DNA of 63,579 bases from an uncultured Spirochaetales bacterium (GCA_902774115.1 CACYHH010000003.1:1-63579), one strand, 5' to 3'; positions 53,276 through 62,467 are shown, counted from the first letter of the stretch. A program made the numbers and translations. The notes: a model not told the origin generated them from the sequence alone.

Positions 53276-54499
53276 TCAATTATTTTCTTTGGAAAAATTG
53301 TGCAATAAATTCAGTGCTTTTTCAAAAAGATCTGTCTGAACGAGAAGGCTGATTCTGAACGAACTTGTGTGGAATCCTGCGATCCGGATGTCGTTTTTTC
53401 TGAAAAGCGAGGTGATTTCAAGCAGGATATCCGGTTTATCGGTGATACCGTCGCCGATTATCGAAACTGCCGAAAGGTCGTCGAAAACCTGGACTGAGTT
53501 GCTGAATTTCGCCTTTATTTCAGAGAGGAACGAATCGATCGAGTAGTTTTCCTTCTTGGATATGATGAAACTTCCGGTCATGCTGTTTTTGTAGCCGCGG
53601 TGGAATGCAATCTGCTTTACGGCGATATTTTTTTCGGAGCAGAAGGAAAGGACGTTCGCTATGGTCGATAGATTTTCCGATTCAGATTCGTAAGTGTGGA
53701 AAAGCAGAACGTTTTTTTCGTATGCCACAGCCGTTTTCCTGATTTTTCCTTTGTTCTCGAAGCCTTGTATCACTGTTCCCGGATTTTCCGGTTCGAAAGT
53801 GCTTTTGCAGTAAATAGCGATATTGTGCGCTTTCGCAAATTCAACAGCACGTGAGTGGAGAACTTTCGCTCCCGCTTCCGAAAGCTCCTGCATTTCAGGG
53901 TATGTCAGGGATTCGAGTTTTTCGGCATAAGGAAGAATCGCAGGATCGGCATCGTAAACGCCGTCGATATCGCTGAAAATTTCGCATCTTTCAGCATCAA
54001 GAGCGGCCGCTAAAGCGACTGCGGTCGTGTCTGAACCGCCGCGCCCAAGAGTCGTTATCTCTTTTTTGAAGCTGACACCCTGAAAGCCGCAGACGATAAC
54101 GGTTTTTCCTTCCGAAAGCGAGCTTAAAACTCTGCTCGGACGGATTTCGATGATGCGGGCGTTCGTGTGGTGGTCGTCAGTGATGATTCCTGCCTGGGAA
54201 CCGGTAAGGGAAATCGACGGAATTCCTTTCGATTCAAGCGCCATTGCGACTATTGCGGCACTTGCGCGTTCTCCGGTCGTTAGCAGCATGTCTATTTCGC
54301 GCGGATTGCCGTTCGGAGCGAATTCTGCTGCCTCTTTGAGAAGGGTTTCGGTCGTTTTTCCCTGCGCCGAGACAACGACAACAGTCTGGTATCCTGCATT
54401 TACACGGCTTGAAATGATGTTGAGGACTTTTTTTATGCACTCGCTGTTTTTGAGCGAGGAACCGCCGAATTTCAGCACGATGATTTTGCTGCTTGTCAT
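53276..54499 (-). CDS. aspartate kinase
   Basis: First enzyme of the Lys/Thr/Met/DAP branch: phosphorylates aspartate. The 407-residue protein has VLKFGGSSLKN, LLTTGERASAAIVAMAL, TTLGRGGSDTTAVALAAAL (ATP/substrate loops) and SDIDGVYDADP. Two ACT domains lie at about residues 265-400 (LSTIANVLSFCSEKNIAVKQ, VSIIGDGITDKP), implying feedback control by lysine or threonine. The length is that of a stand-alone monofunctional enzyme. The gene begins as ATGA with the stop of the lipoprotein gene upstream. Confidence 0.93.
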   Translation of the reverse strand: MTSSKIIVLKFGGSSLKNSECIKKVLNIISSRVNAGYQTVVVVSAQGKTTETLLKEAAEFAPNGNPREIDMLLTTGERASAAIVAMALESKGIPSISLTGSQAGIITDDHHTNARIIEIRPSRVLSSLSEGKTVIVCGFQGVSFKKEITTLGRGGSDTTAVALAAALDAERCEIFSDIDGVYDADPAILPYAEKLESLTYPEMQELSEAGAKVLHSRAVEFAKAHNIAIYCKSTFEPENPGTVIQGFENKGKIRKTAVAYEKNVLLFHTYESESENLSTIANVLSFCSEKNIAVKQIAFHRGYKNSMTGSFIISKKENYSIDSFLSEIKAKFSNSVQVFDDLSAVSIIGDGITDKPDILLEITSLFRKNDIRIAGFHTSSFRISLLVQTDLFEKALNLLHNFSKENN

Positions 54500-54969
54500 C
54501 TTATCCGCACCTCTTTTGAATAAACGAGTTCGTTTTTATCGTTGAAAATCATGAAATCGTAGATCCCGCCGCTGATGTGCGTGATCCTTGTGGCCAGATT
54601 GTAGTAGCACATCTCTTCTGACGAGGAGTAACGGAAAGCCTCCTGATACGAGATGAAGCGGTCACCGGCTTCAAGATAGTAGTAGTTGTACTTGTTTTCA
54701 AACGAAAGGTTGCCTTCTCTGTCAACGATTCCCATTGTCGTGTTTTTCGGTGCCTGAATATTGAAGTGTTTAACGATTATATCCTTGCCTGAAACTGAAA
54801 TATCATAACTTTCTTCAGTGTTTTCAATGTCTTCTGCTGACATGCAGGCACTTTGTGAGACATCCGACGGATAAACGAGAGGAGTTTTGTAGCTCTCCGC
54901 GCCTCCGCACGAAACAACAGCCGCGCATATAAACGCCACAACCGCGAAAAAGAGGGATTTTGACTTCAT
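54496..54969 (-). CDS. small lipoprotein of unknown function
   Basis: A 157-residue predicted lipoprotein (lipobox AAVVSCGGA) without recognised domains. The mature part is polar and beta-rich (DISVSGKDIIVKHFNIQAP, FENKYNYYYLEAGDRFISY, ISGGIYDFMIFNDKNELVYS) with two Cys (QSACMSAED, EMCYYN). GGAGG precedes the ATG. The stop overlaps the aspartokinase start by 4 bp, so the two are translated from one message. There is no visible reason for the pairing. Confidence 0.7.
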   Translation of the reverse strand: MKSKSLFFAVVAFICAAVVSCGGAESYKTPLVYPSDVSQSACMSAEDIENTEESYDISVSGKDIIVKHFNIQAPKNTTMGIVDREGNLSFENKYNYYYLEAGDRFISYQEAFRYSSSEEMCYYNLATRITHISGGIYDFMIFNDKNELVYSKEVRIR

Positions 54970-55064
54970 TTTTTAACCTCCGGAACGAAAACGCGCTATT
55001 CTATTTAAGGGTTTTGCGATGTAAAGTTTATATAAGGTCATATTGATGAAAAAATCGTATATAA

Positions 55065-55092
55065 TTGACTGAATGAGTCAAATGGGTATTAT
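55065..55092 (+). promoter_or_regulatory. sigma70-like promoter for the PKS III-like gene
   Basis: TTGACT (55065-55070), 16 bp, TATTAT (55087-55092), then CCTGCG, 47 bp before the ATG. Confidence 0.55.
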
Positions 55093-55138
55093 CCTGCGTT
55101 GCTTTTGTTTTCTGATTTTTTGAAAAACGGATTTTCTT

Positions 55139-56212
55139 ATGGGAAATAAGGTTTATATAGCTGAAATTACTACAATTCTTCCGCATCTTTTCACTTCTTC
55201 CGAAGTCGTGGAGATTCTTTATCCGAAAGAAATCGACAATGGTCGTCCGCACCGTTTTGCAAGGCGCTCTGTCGGAGCTGTCGGGATAACATACCGCCCG
55301 ACGATTCTGGCGAGAGAGGCTTTTCCCGAAAGGGCGCTCGCTACTCCGGAGTATCATCCGCTGGAGTGGGGGAAACGCGCCGTAGAAGAGCTTCTTGACG
55401 GTCAGAAAATCACTAAAGATGATGTCGGTTTCCTTTCAATAGCATACAACATCCGCTGCGATAAAGACGTTCTGCCGAGCTTGTCGAGCAAAATCGCGTC
55501 GGCATCAGGACTTAAGCTCGACTATCCGCCGCAGGAAATGGCGTATTTAGGCTGTGCTGCAGGGCTTTTTTCACTTGAATCTTCGGTAAAATACTGCCGC
55601 GAGCACAACAAAGCTGCAATAACTTTCCTTTTCGACCAGTGCTCGTGGATCGCGAACCCGACCTACGATGTCGATTCGCCGGATTTCAAGGAAAATCTCA
55701 AAACGACGCTCCTTTTTGCCGACGGTGCTGCCGGAATTCTGGTGATTCCCGAGTCGATGAGGGATAAGTTCGATCTTCCTTTGATGGAAGTTGATGAAAT
55801 TATTACCGATTTCGTTTCAGGCGGTTCTCTTTCGATGCACGAAGGCAAACTCGTTTTAGAAGACAATCTCAAAGATACAGTTCCGGAAATAGTTCACGAT
55901 CACATTATAGAGCCTTTGGGCGTAACTCCGCAGAACATCGACGAATGGTCGCTTCACCAGGGCGGAATGCCGATACTCATGCGCTTCATGGAGCCTGAAA
56001 TTCTCGGCCTCAGCGAAGAGCAGATAAGCCGGTCGAAGTCGATTTTCGAAAAATACGGAAATTTCAGCTCCCCGAGTGTGATGTTTGTTCTTGAAACATG
56101 GTTCAAAGATGCAGACCGTCCGTTCAAAGACGAAAAAACGAGAGGATGTGCGATTTCTTTCGGCGCCGGTTACTTCATGGGCGGAATGACTTATCACTGG
56201 TCGAAAAAATAA
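55139..56212 (+). CDS. thiolase-fold condensing enzyme, type III PKS / KAS III-like
   Basis: A 357-residue decarboxylative condensing enzyme. The candidate Cys-His-Asn triad is Cys about 138 (YLGCAAGLFSLE), His about 272 (WSLHQGGMPILMRF) and Asn about 306 (KYGNFSSPSVMFVLE). The H-x-G-G and GNxSSPSV phrases and the absence of the KAS III HQAN motif favour the chalcone-synthase-like type III PKS group over FabH. The C terminus FGAGYFMGGMTYHW takes the place of the family's GFGPG loop. A short SD-like AAGG is not obvious upstream; the ATG at 55139 is the best start. The stop shares one base with the next gene. The product could be an alkylpyrone, a resorcinol or a fatty acid primer; the window does not say. 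Confidence 0.75.
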   Translation: MGNKVYIAEITTILPHLFTSSEVVEILYPKEIDNGRPHRFARRSVGAVGITYRPTILAREAFPERALATPEYHPLEWGKRAVEELLDGQKITKDDVGFLSIAYNIRCDKDVLPSLSSKIASASGLKLDYPPQEMAYLGCAAGLFSLESSVKYCREHNKAAITFLFDQCSWIANPTYDVDSPDFKENLKTTLLFADGAAGILVIPESMRDKFDLPLMEVDEIITDFVSGGSLSMHEGKLVLEDNLKDTVPEIVHDHIIEPLGVTPQNIDEWSLHQGGMPILMRFMEPEILGLSEEQISRSKSIFEKYGNFSSPSVMFVLETWFKDADRPFKDEKTRGCAISFGAGYFMGGMTYHWSKK

Positions 56213-56934
56213 TGCGGATAAACAGGTTTCTTGCACTTTGCAAAGTGGCTTCAAGGCGTAAATCGGAAGAACTCATCACTGCCGGAAAAATTAAAATAAA
56301 CGGACGAACCGCAGTTCTTGCTGACGAAGTCGATGCGGAAAAGGATGTCGTTGAATACAACGGTAAAAAATTAACGGTTCCAATCAGTTACGATTATTTT
56401 CTTCTGAATAAGCCGTCCGGCGTTATTTCTGCCGCAAGCGACGACAGAGGAAGAAAAGTCGTTACCGATTTTCTGCCTGCGGGAACCCGCGCTGTTCCTG
56501 TCGGAAGGCTTGATTTCGATACGACGGGCGTTCTTCTGCTCACGAACGACGGCGAACTTGCGTACCGCCTGACGCATCCTTCTTTCGGTATCCGCAAGAT
56601 CTACCGGGCAAAAGTTCTTGGCGATTTAACATCAGAAAAAGCTGAAATGATGAAGTCGGGAATTACGGTCGAAGGTGTATTGATGCAGGCGGAAGCTGTT
56701 TCCATAACATCAAAGCGCGGCAGAATTTCAGATGTCACTGTTTCTCTTCACGAAGGGAAAAAACGCGAGGTCAAAGAGCTTTTCAAGGCTTTGGACTGCC
56801 GTGTTCTGGAACTTGAAAGATTCGCTTTCGGAAACATCACCTGCAGGGGACTCAAACCGGGCGAAATCAGAAGACTCTCGGAAGAAGAAGTCCAATATTT
56901 ATATAAATTAACGAAACTTTCGGAAATAAATTGA
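56212..56934 (+). CDS. RsuA/RluB-family pseudouridine synthase
   Basis: Forms pseudouridine in rRNA. The 240-residue protein has an S4 domain (MRINRFLALCKVASRRKSEE, LITAGKIKINGRTAV). The catalytic domain has VGRLDFDTTGVLLLTNDGEL (nucleophile Asp) and further family motifs LNKPSGVISA, HPSFGIRKIYRAKV and EGKKREVKELF. The ATG at 56212 overlaps the PKS stop by one base. The longer frame from 56098 reads antisense-like sequence of the upstream gene and is not used. Target uridine (16S U516 or 23S U2605 types) cannot be told. Confidence 0.9.
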   Translation: MRINRFLALCKVASRRKSEELITAGKIKINGRTAVLADEVDAEKDVVEYNGKKLTVPISYDYFLLNKPSGVISAASDDRGRKVVTDFLPAGTRAVPVGRLDFDTTGVLLLTNDGELAYRLTHPSFGIRKIYRAKVLGDLTSEKAEMMKSGITVEGVLMQAEAVSITSKRGRISDVTVSLHEGKKREVKELFKALDCRVLELERFAFGNITCRGLKPGEIRRLSEEEVQYLYKLTKLSEIN

Positions 56935-56936
56935 GT

Positions 56937-56974
56937 TCGAAATATCGAATGTCGAAATTTCGAAATCTCGACAT
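56937..56974. repeat. TTTCGA palindromic repeat between convergent genes
   Basis: TGTCGAAATTTC then GAAATCTCGACA (56951-56974) is a 24-bp palindrome with one mismatch pair, preceded by GTTCGAAATATCGAA. The whole is the inverse of the 14460-14496 element. It may serve as a bidirectional terminator here. Confidence 0.7.
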
Positions 56975-56979
56975 TAAAA

Positions 56980-58038
56980 TCACTTTACTTTTTTAGCCGC
57001 TCTCTGTTTGATTACGTTTGAAACATTGCGGCTTTTCGCGATGTTTTTCAGGTCGTTCATCCTTATTGTTTCAAGAAGCATGAGTGCCGTTTTCATCGGA
57101 GTTTTCGGGTTGTTGACGAGTGCGAGTTTGACAGCGTAACTTTTGCTTAAAGCCTTGTTTGAGGCGATGTAGCTTATTGCGTCAAGCGAGGAAGCCGGAT
57201 CTCCTGCGATTGCGGCGACCTCCTTGTCTGTGATCCTGGCGTTTCCCAAAACCGCCATAACTATCTGTTTGCGCGGATCTTTGATGAGGATTTTCCTTAC
57301 TTCGAGGTTTCCGAGCATAGCCACTTTGATTTTTTGACCGACATTCATGTCTCTGAGCGCTTCCGCAATGGTTTTGCGCTGTTCAAGCATGTCGTCGGCG
57401 CTCAATCCGTCGAAAGCTGTTTCGGAAGTAAGGAAGTCGGGGAAATCGAAAATCGTGTCTTCGAGCTCGACAACGTTTTCATCTTCCTCTTCCTCTTCCT
57501 CTTCTTCTCCTTTAGTCTGTGTTTCATCGAGCTTATATTCTTGTTCTGCAGCTTCCATTTCGGCGATTTTGTCTGCGAAGTAGGAGAGCTGCTCTTCGTA
57601 AAGAGAGATCAGAACGTCGCTGATTGCAGAAAACAGAGCTTTGAAGTCATCTCTCTGAGGCAGTGTGAATTCGACGAAATCCTTGTGGGTTACGAGCGTT
57701 GTCCAGAAAGTCCTGTCGTTTGTCGCCAAAAACTCAAGAGTCCAGTCTCTTTTAAGTTTTCCTGTCAGCAGAAGTGAGATTATGATTGAAGAATCTCTTC
57801 TTTCACCGGCAAGTTTAGTCAGGGTTTTGACCGAGTTTTCCGGAATTTCCGGCGAAATTATCTTTTTTATTTCATTCGATTGTGTAAACCGCAGTTTGTC
57901 AATGGCGGCTTTCTGTACGGCTTCGTCTTCATCACCGCAGAAAAATATCAGCGCCTTCAGAAATTCACTCGCAGTTAACGGCAGAAGTCCGTTGATTACC
58001 GCAAGTTTCTGAGGTGTTGATGTCGCTTGTCTCCACAT
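56980..58038 (-). CDS. HEAT-like repeat protein of unknown function
   Basis: A 352-residue, helix-rich cytoplasmic protein. The N-terminal part has HEAT-like hairpins (EDEAVQKAAIDKLRFTQSNE), the middle an acidic linker with a long Glu run, and the C terminus a conserved block (MNVGQKIKVAMLGNLEVRKI, LIKDPRKQIVMAVLGNARIT, VKLALVNNPKTPMKTALMLL) of short helical repeats. Such proteins are widespread in Deltaproteobacteria/Myxococcota from family memory, without a firm function. The last residues (NVIKQRAAKKVK) are basic. GGAG lies before the ATG. It is convergent with the RsuA-type gene across the palindrome. Confidence 0.65.
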   Translation of the reverse strand: MWRQATSTPQKLAVINGLLPLTASEFLKALIFFCGDEDEAVQKAAIDKLRFTQSNEIKKIISPEIPENSVKTLTKLAGERRDSSIIISLLLTGKLKRDWTLEFLATNDRTFWTTLVTHKDFVEFTLPQRDDFKALFSAISDVLISLYEEQLSYFADKIAEMEAAEQEYKLDETQTKGEEEEEEEEDENVVELEDTIFDFPDFLTSETAFDGLSADDMLEQRKTIAEALRDMNVGQKIKVAMLGNLEVRKILIKDPRKQIVMAVLGNARITDKEVAAIAGDPASSLDAISYIASNKALSKSYAVKLALVNNPKTPMKTALMLLETIRMNDLKNIAKSRNVSNVIKQRAAKKVK

Positions 58039-58059
58039 AAGAAAATCTCCTAAATGGAA

Positions 58060-59922
58060 CTATAAATTAATATTGAGGATATCACCGGAGTATCCCTGCA
58101 TTCCACCGTTGTTTGAGTCTGATGGACTACTTCCTCCGTTTCCTGCCTTGCCTCTGGAACATTGTATTGTGTTGGCACCAAACAAAGTGTTAGTGTCTAT
58201 GTTGACAATACATATCGTAGGACCGCCGCCGCCGCCGCCGCCTATTCCTCCGTCACCGCCTCTTTGACCGTTGCCTCCGTAACCACCGCAACCGCCGTCA
58301 TCCTGTTCATCTTCTCCGCTGTATTGTCCGGATCTTCCACCTTGTCCACCGGCACCGCCGTAACCTCCATACATACCATTACCTCCTTTACCACCTTTCC
58401 CGGTTTTGAAATTATCTGTGGAATCAAGGAAGATGTTCTGTGATGAAATAACCATGAGGGCTATACTTGCTCCTCCTCCCTGACCGCCGCCGCCGCCTAT
58501 GCCGCCGCAGCCTCCTGCACCGCCGCCGCCGCCGCTGCTGCCGTAGCTGTTGCAATTTTCATGTCCACCTTTTCCGCCGCCGCCGCCGCCGCCGCCTATT
58601 CCATTTTGACCGTTTGTGCCGTTTTTACCGTCTGCAGGAACATAGCCTTCGGCAGAAAATGAACCGTAAATTGAGCCTCCTGCACCATCAGTGCCATTTT
58701 CTGCAGGGGTTGGTTGCCCTTGTTCATTGAGCAAATAGCCGTTTTTTCCGTTTATATCTGCCGATGAGTTTGCAGTACATTCGTTGGCTGTGTCAGACCA
58801 ATACTTTGCGTTGCCTCCTGCTCCGCCTTGACCTTGATAATTTCCTGATACAAAACCTGATCCGTTTTCTCCTGCGTAACCGTTGTTTCTGGCTTGACCA
58901 GCATCACCACCTTTTCCGCCGTTTGCATTGCAAGTTGAAGTTCCACCAGCAGCGCCTACAGGTGTGACAGAGCATAAAGTTGAGCAAAAATAACTGGCAA
59001 TCCAACCGCTTGTTTCTTCGCATCCTGAAATTCCGTCTTCTCCGTTTCCACCTTTGTCTCCGTCTTCACCAATTTCTCCGTTAGCTCCGTCTTTACCGTC
59101 TGTTGTGATTATGGAAACTTTATCAAGTTTTATGTTTGTACATTTGTTGAGGATAAGTCCGATCGAACTTCCTTGAGAATCGGTAGTTGTTGCTGAAATT
59201 TGTATGTCGGAGAGGAGTATTTCATGGTTGTTGTTTAAAAGCCATCCAGATGGTGGAGCCGAAAAAATCGGTTGATTGCCGCCTTTTTTCCAAACGCCGT
59301 TATTGTTGGTGTATCTGCCAAAAATTGATACACCGTTTTCTAAAGCTGGAAGATTTTCGAAAAGTCCCCAAGCGAGAATTATCTGGTTTTTACTGTTCGA
59401 GACGATAAGCTGGAACGCTTTTTCCAATGTTTTAACCGGTGCGTTCATTGTTCCGTTGTTCGAATCTGTTCCGTTATACTGATCAACAAAAACCGCTTTT
59501 TCAAAATTCACTTCAGCATCAGGGAGTTCCGGTTCTTCAGGAATTTCCTGTTCATCATTATCGTTGTCATTGTTTGTTTCATCATTGTCTATATCCTGAT
59601 CGTTTCCGTCATTATCGGAAGTTTCATCGTTGTCGCTCTCCGGTTCGGTCGTGTCGTTATCAGCAGCCGGATCAGTTGAATCGCTGTCATTTGTCGGAAT
59701 AGTCGGATCGGTTGAATCGTTATCGTTGGCAGGATTAGCAGGATCGGATGAATCACCGTCGTTGTTTTCCGAATCTTCTTTTTCCGGTGAATATTTGTCG
59801 TTGTCCGTTTTTCCCTGATTCCCTTCGTCGTCGGGATAATCATAAACGGAGCCTCCGCTTCCGCTGCACGCGGCAAAAATCAAAGCGGCGGTTAAAACGA
59901 GAATGAGTCTGGAAATCTTCAT
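58060..59922 (-). CDS. glycine-rich lipoprotein with parallel-beta-helix-like middle
   Basis: A 620-residue lipoprotein with lipobox IFAACSGSG. An Asn/Asp/Ser/Pro-rich stalk covers about residues 30-140 (DDSTDPTIPTNDSDST-type). A DUF1565-like beta-helix start follows (VDQYNGTDSNNGTMNAPVKT), then about 330 residues of G-G-x, G-x-x and poly-Gly runs (GANGEIGEDGDKGGNGEDG, GGGGAGGCGGIGGGGGQGG). The Gly-rich part resembles PE-PGRS-like or snow-flea-type polyglycine-II bundles. GGAGG of this gene overlaps the stop of the metallophosphoesterase gene. The two are 9 bp apart, in the same frame, and certainly co-transcribed. Adhesion or matrix function is inferred only. Confidence 0.8.
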   Translation of the reverse strand: MKISRLILVLTAALIFAACSGSGGSVYDYPDDEGNQGKTDNDKYSPEKEDSENNDGDSSDPANPANDNDSTDPTIPTNDSDSTDPAADNDTTEPESDNDETSDNDGNDQDIDNDETNNDNDNDEQEIPEEPELPDAEVNFEKAVFVDQYNGTDSNNGTMNAPVKTLEKAFQLIVSNSKNQIILAWGLFENLPALENGVSIFGRYTNNNGVWKKGGNQPIFSAPPSGWLLNNNHEILLSDIQISATTTDSQGSSIGLILNKCTNIKLDKVSIITTDGKDGANGEIGEDGDKGGNGEDGISGCEETSGWIASYFCSTLCSVTPVGAAGGTSTCNANGGKGGDAGQARNNGYAGENGSGFVSGNYQGQGGAGGNAKYWSDTANECTANSSADINGKNGYLLNEQGQPTPAENGTDGAGGSIYGSFSAEGYVPADGKNGTNGQNGIGGGGGGGGKGGHENCNSYGSSGGGGGAGGCGGIGGGGGQGGGASIALMVISSQNIFLDSTDNFKTGKGGKGGNGMYGGYGGAGGQGGRSGQYSGEDEQDDGGCGGYGGNGQRGGDGGIGGGGGGGPTICIVNIDTNTLFGANTIQCSRGKAGNGGSSPSDSNNGGMQGYSGDILNINL

Positions 59923-59931
59923 GAAATCCTC

Positions 59932-62301
59932 CTATAAAATGATTGCCGAGCAGCCTGAACCTTTTTTCTTTATTGCCGGTTGTGTATCTTCATCGGGTTC
60001 TTCGCTGTCATCGTCCGATTCTGTTTCCGGAATTTCTTCTTCGGTATTGTCATTGTCAGGTGTTTCATCTTCGTCGTAAACAGGTTCGTCGTCCGGTTCA
60101 TCTAATTTAAATTCGACAGGCAGCTGCACAGTGCCTGAAGCACCTGTCAAAGTCGTGTATCTGAGATATAAATCTGACAGATCGGGGCTGCAGTGATAGT
60201 CTGCAAAACTGCTTCCGGAAGCAAAGTCGTCAGGTTCGGAATGAGTCAGGTATTTAACCTGCCAGATGAGAGAGGCAAACTTGTCTGCGTTCAGAACTTT
60301 GCCGCTTGCCGGAATACTTTCCGAAACAACGGCGGTGTATTCGACTTCAGGAACAGAAACTTTTCCTTCGTTAAGCGGAGAAATAGTCACATAATCGGTG
60401 AATTTCGTGAAATTTTTGTTGTAGAAAGCATCGAGTGTGCTTCCTGCCGCGATGTTTCCCTTTGCTATTATGATAACTTTGGAGAGGTCGCTCGAAGCCG
60501 CCGCGTCGACAATTTTGAAGTTTTCGTTGTCAAGCTGATAGCCGTACTGCGTAGAAGGCATGATAAAGCGCAGAGTGACATCTTCTTCGGTCGGGAGATA
60601 GTTCACGATTTCGGCGGTTACTTTTATCGCCGTGCCGTCGCCGCCTGAAAAAATCGATTCTTTATTTTCAGATCCGTGCTGCCACGAATAGTTGACCCAC
60701 AGATTGCCTGACGGAACCGACTGCATTCCGCTGCCTTTTTTAACGCTGCAGTTTTCGTATCTTTCGCAGGTGTAGTTGTATGAAACCTCGTCCTCCGACA
60801 TTGCGACTCTTCTGAAACCCCAGTAGTCGCCGCTTCCGCTTGTAGCCATCGTTGTCGTCATGATGAATTCCATTTTTTCCGGAGCGATGACTCCTGTGCC
60901 CGGAATAAGTTCGGCACCTTTTTCGAACGTGAAGATTTTGTCGTGGTGCGTGTGACCGGAGAAATATATCGGCGGATTTTCCTTTTTTACGAGGAAAGAG
61001 GTGAGCGAAACGCCGTTGTTTGCAGTCGGTGTCTCGTTGAAGACTCCGTCTGTCAGATCACTGTCCCATGATGACGAATCGATGTTCCATTCCTGATCGT
61101 CAATGACGCTCACTATGCCGTAAATCTTCGAGAAAGCCCGGTTTGCGTGATATTTTCCGGTTGCATCCTGACCGAGCGGCGTCATGTGACCGAAAACAGC
61201 CGCGACATCGTTGTCTTCAAGCATGATTTCAGCCCATTTCAGCGTTTTTTCGGCAAGGTATCCGCCCCAGTTTGCCACGGGGGAAGCGCCGGTATCGCCG
61301 ATTCCGATCTGGTTGCTTGCACGTCTCTGCGAAGTTCCGTCGTAGGCGTTGAGAAGCAGATAGGTTTTGTTCCGGAAGTTGAAGGCGTTGTTCATCGGAC
61401 CTAAAAACTTCGCCCAGTATTCAAGACCGTCCGATTCGAGAGGCGATGTCAGATCGTTGACTACGGTAAACTGTGCATATCCGTCGTGATTTCCGGGAAT
61501 CGAGAACATCGGAATTTCAAGTTTTGTCATCATATCGTAAAAATCGGAGTATTCCTGCTGGTAGTTTCTTCCGTAGGCGATGTCGCCGAGCATGACCGAA
61601 AAGTTTGTGTCCGCCGAATTCAGCTGGGAAAACGTCGCCTTTATGATTCCGAACTGCTGGTCGTAGTTGAGCAGAGAGTTTTCGGCATAGAACGGATAAT
61701 TCTCAGGGTTGAAGTTCATGTCGTCGGTTTTTTTGCTCAGAAGATCTTCGATCTGAGGGTCTGCAACGATGAGGAATTTTGCCGGATCGCTTTCTTCGTA
61801 GTGCGGAAAGAAAATGGCGTTGCGCGAAATCATTTCTTCGCTGTCAGGCATTTTTAAAGCGATATCGTATTTTGCCTCCGGAAGCAGAATACTGGTGCAC
61901 ACAGAGAGTTTGACAATATTTTCTCCGATTTTTTCAAGACCGAAATCTCCGTGAGCGGAACTGTACGGGGAAATATTAAGGAATTCAGTTCTTCCGCTGT
62001 CGTCAAGACGGATTATTTTCACATATTCGAACGGCTGGTTACCGTTGTATCTGAAAATGACTGAAAAGCACGGTTCGTCGGGCGTTACCATTGCCGGAAA
62101 TCCGATGACAGGATAAAGAATGCCGTTTATCGCAGGATTGAGTATCGCTTTTGTCTGAGTCTGAATCTGATAGTTGTCAAAAACATTCGAATTCTGCGGG
62201 AAGCGGTTTATCGAAATAACGGATTCGTCAACGGGGTCGTATGCATACGCCGTTGAAAATGCCCAAAATATAAAAAAGAAAAGAAAGATGTTTTTTCTCA
62301 T
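59932..62301 (-). CDS. secreted calcineurin-like metallophosphoesterase with acidic tail ending GSGCSAIIL
   Basis: A 789-residue exported enzyme with a cleavable signal peptide (IFLFFFIFWAFSTAYAYD). The metal-binding motifs are all present: LIVADPQIED (D-x-Q in place of D-x-H), VMLGDIAYG, IPGNHDGY, AAVFGHMTP and FSGHTHHDK. A C-terminal beta region (from about residue 570) leads to an Asp/Glu-rich stalk (DEPVYDEDETPDNDNTEEEI) and the end GSGCSAIIL. That end looks like a Cys-centred, membrane-seeking C-terminal signal, comparable with the Cys of MYXO-CTERM tails but without the helix. ATG 62301 with GGAGG is used; the longer frame to 62493 crosses the promoter and tRNA region. Substrate is unknown. 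Confidence 0.82.
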   Translation of the reverse strand: MRKNIFLFFFIFWAFSTAYAYDPVDESVISINRFPQNSNVFDNYQIQTQTKAILNPAINGILYPVIGFPAMVTPDEPCFSVIFRYNGNQPFEYVKIIRLDDSGRTEFLNISPYSSAHGDFGLEKIGENIVKLSVCTSILLPEAKYDIALKMPDSEEMISRNAIFFPHYEESDPAKFLIVADPQIEDLLSKKTDDMNFNPENYPFYAENSLLNYDQQFGIIKATFSQLNSADTNFSVMLGDIAYGRNYQQEYSDFYDMMTKLEIPMFSIPGNHDGYAQFTVVNDLTSPLESDGLEYWAKFLGPMNNAFNFRNKTYLLLNAYDGTSQRRASNQIGIGDTGASPVANWGGYLAEKTLKWAEIMLEDNDVAAVFGHMTPLGQDATGKYHANRAFSKIYGIVSVIDDQEWNIDSSSWDSDLTDGVFNETPTANNGVSLTSFLVKKENPPIYFSGHTHHDKIFTFEKGAELIPGTGVIAPEKMEFIMTTTMATSGSGDYWGFRRVAMSEDEVSYNYTCERYENCSVKKGSGMQSVPSGNLWVNYSWQHGSENKESIFSGGDGTAIKVTAEIVNYLPTEEDVTLRFIMPSTQYGYQLDNENFKIVDAAASSDLSKVIIIAKGNIAAGSTLDAFYNKNFTKFTDYVTISPLNEGKVSVPEVEYTAVVSESIPASGKVLNADKFASLIWQVKYLTHSEPDDFASGSSFADYHCSPDLSDLYLRYTTLTGASGTVQLPVEFKLDEPDDEPVYDEDETPDNDNTEEEIPETESDDDSEEPDEDTQPAIKKKGSGCSAIIL

Positions 62302-62329
62302 AGTTCCTCCAATAAACAAAAGACCGATT

Positions 62330-62357
62330 ATTTTAATAAAAAAATAGTTGTAGTCAA
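62330..62357 (-). promoter_or_regulatory. promoter of the metallophosphoesterase/Gly-rich operon
   Basis: On the minus strand TTGACT (62357-62352), 16 bp, TAAAAT (62335-62330), then AATCGG, 28 bp before the ATG. It is divergent from the tRNA promoter. Confidence 0.55.
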
Positions 62358-62382
62358 TTGGAAACCGGCAGTGAAAAAAATC

Positions 62383-62411
62383 TTGACATTTGAGGACTTT
62401 TTCACTATAAA
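62383..62411 (+). promoter_or_regulatory. strong sigma70-like promoter for tRNA-Gln
   Basis: TTGACA (62383-62388), 17 bp, TATAAA (62406-62411), followed by CTGCGA, a GC-rich discriminator typical of stringently controlled stable-RNA promoters. It lies 56 bp before the tRNA and probably also serves rplY and pth. Confidence 0.7.
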
Positions 62412-62467
62412 CTGCGACCGATTTTTCGGGGGTGTTCTTTATAAAGAAGAATTTTAGTAACAGGCGT

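Noticed and set aside
56980-58038. Calling the HEAT-like protein a known regulator from its poly-Glu run
   Set aside because: Poly-Glu stretches are non-specific, and the conserved C-terminal block has no function I can name.
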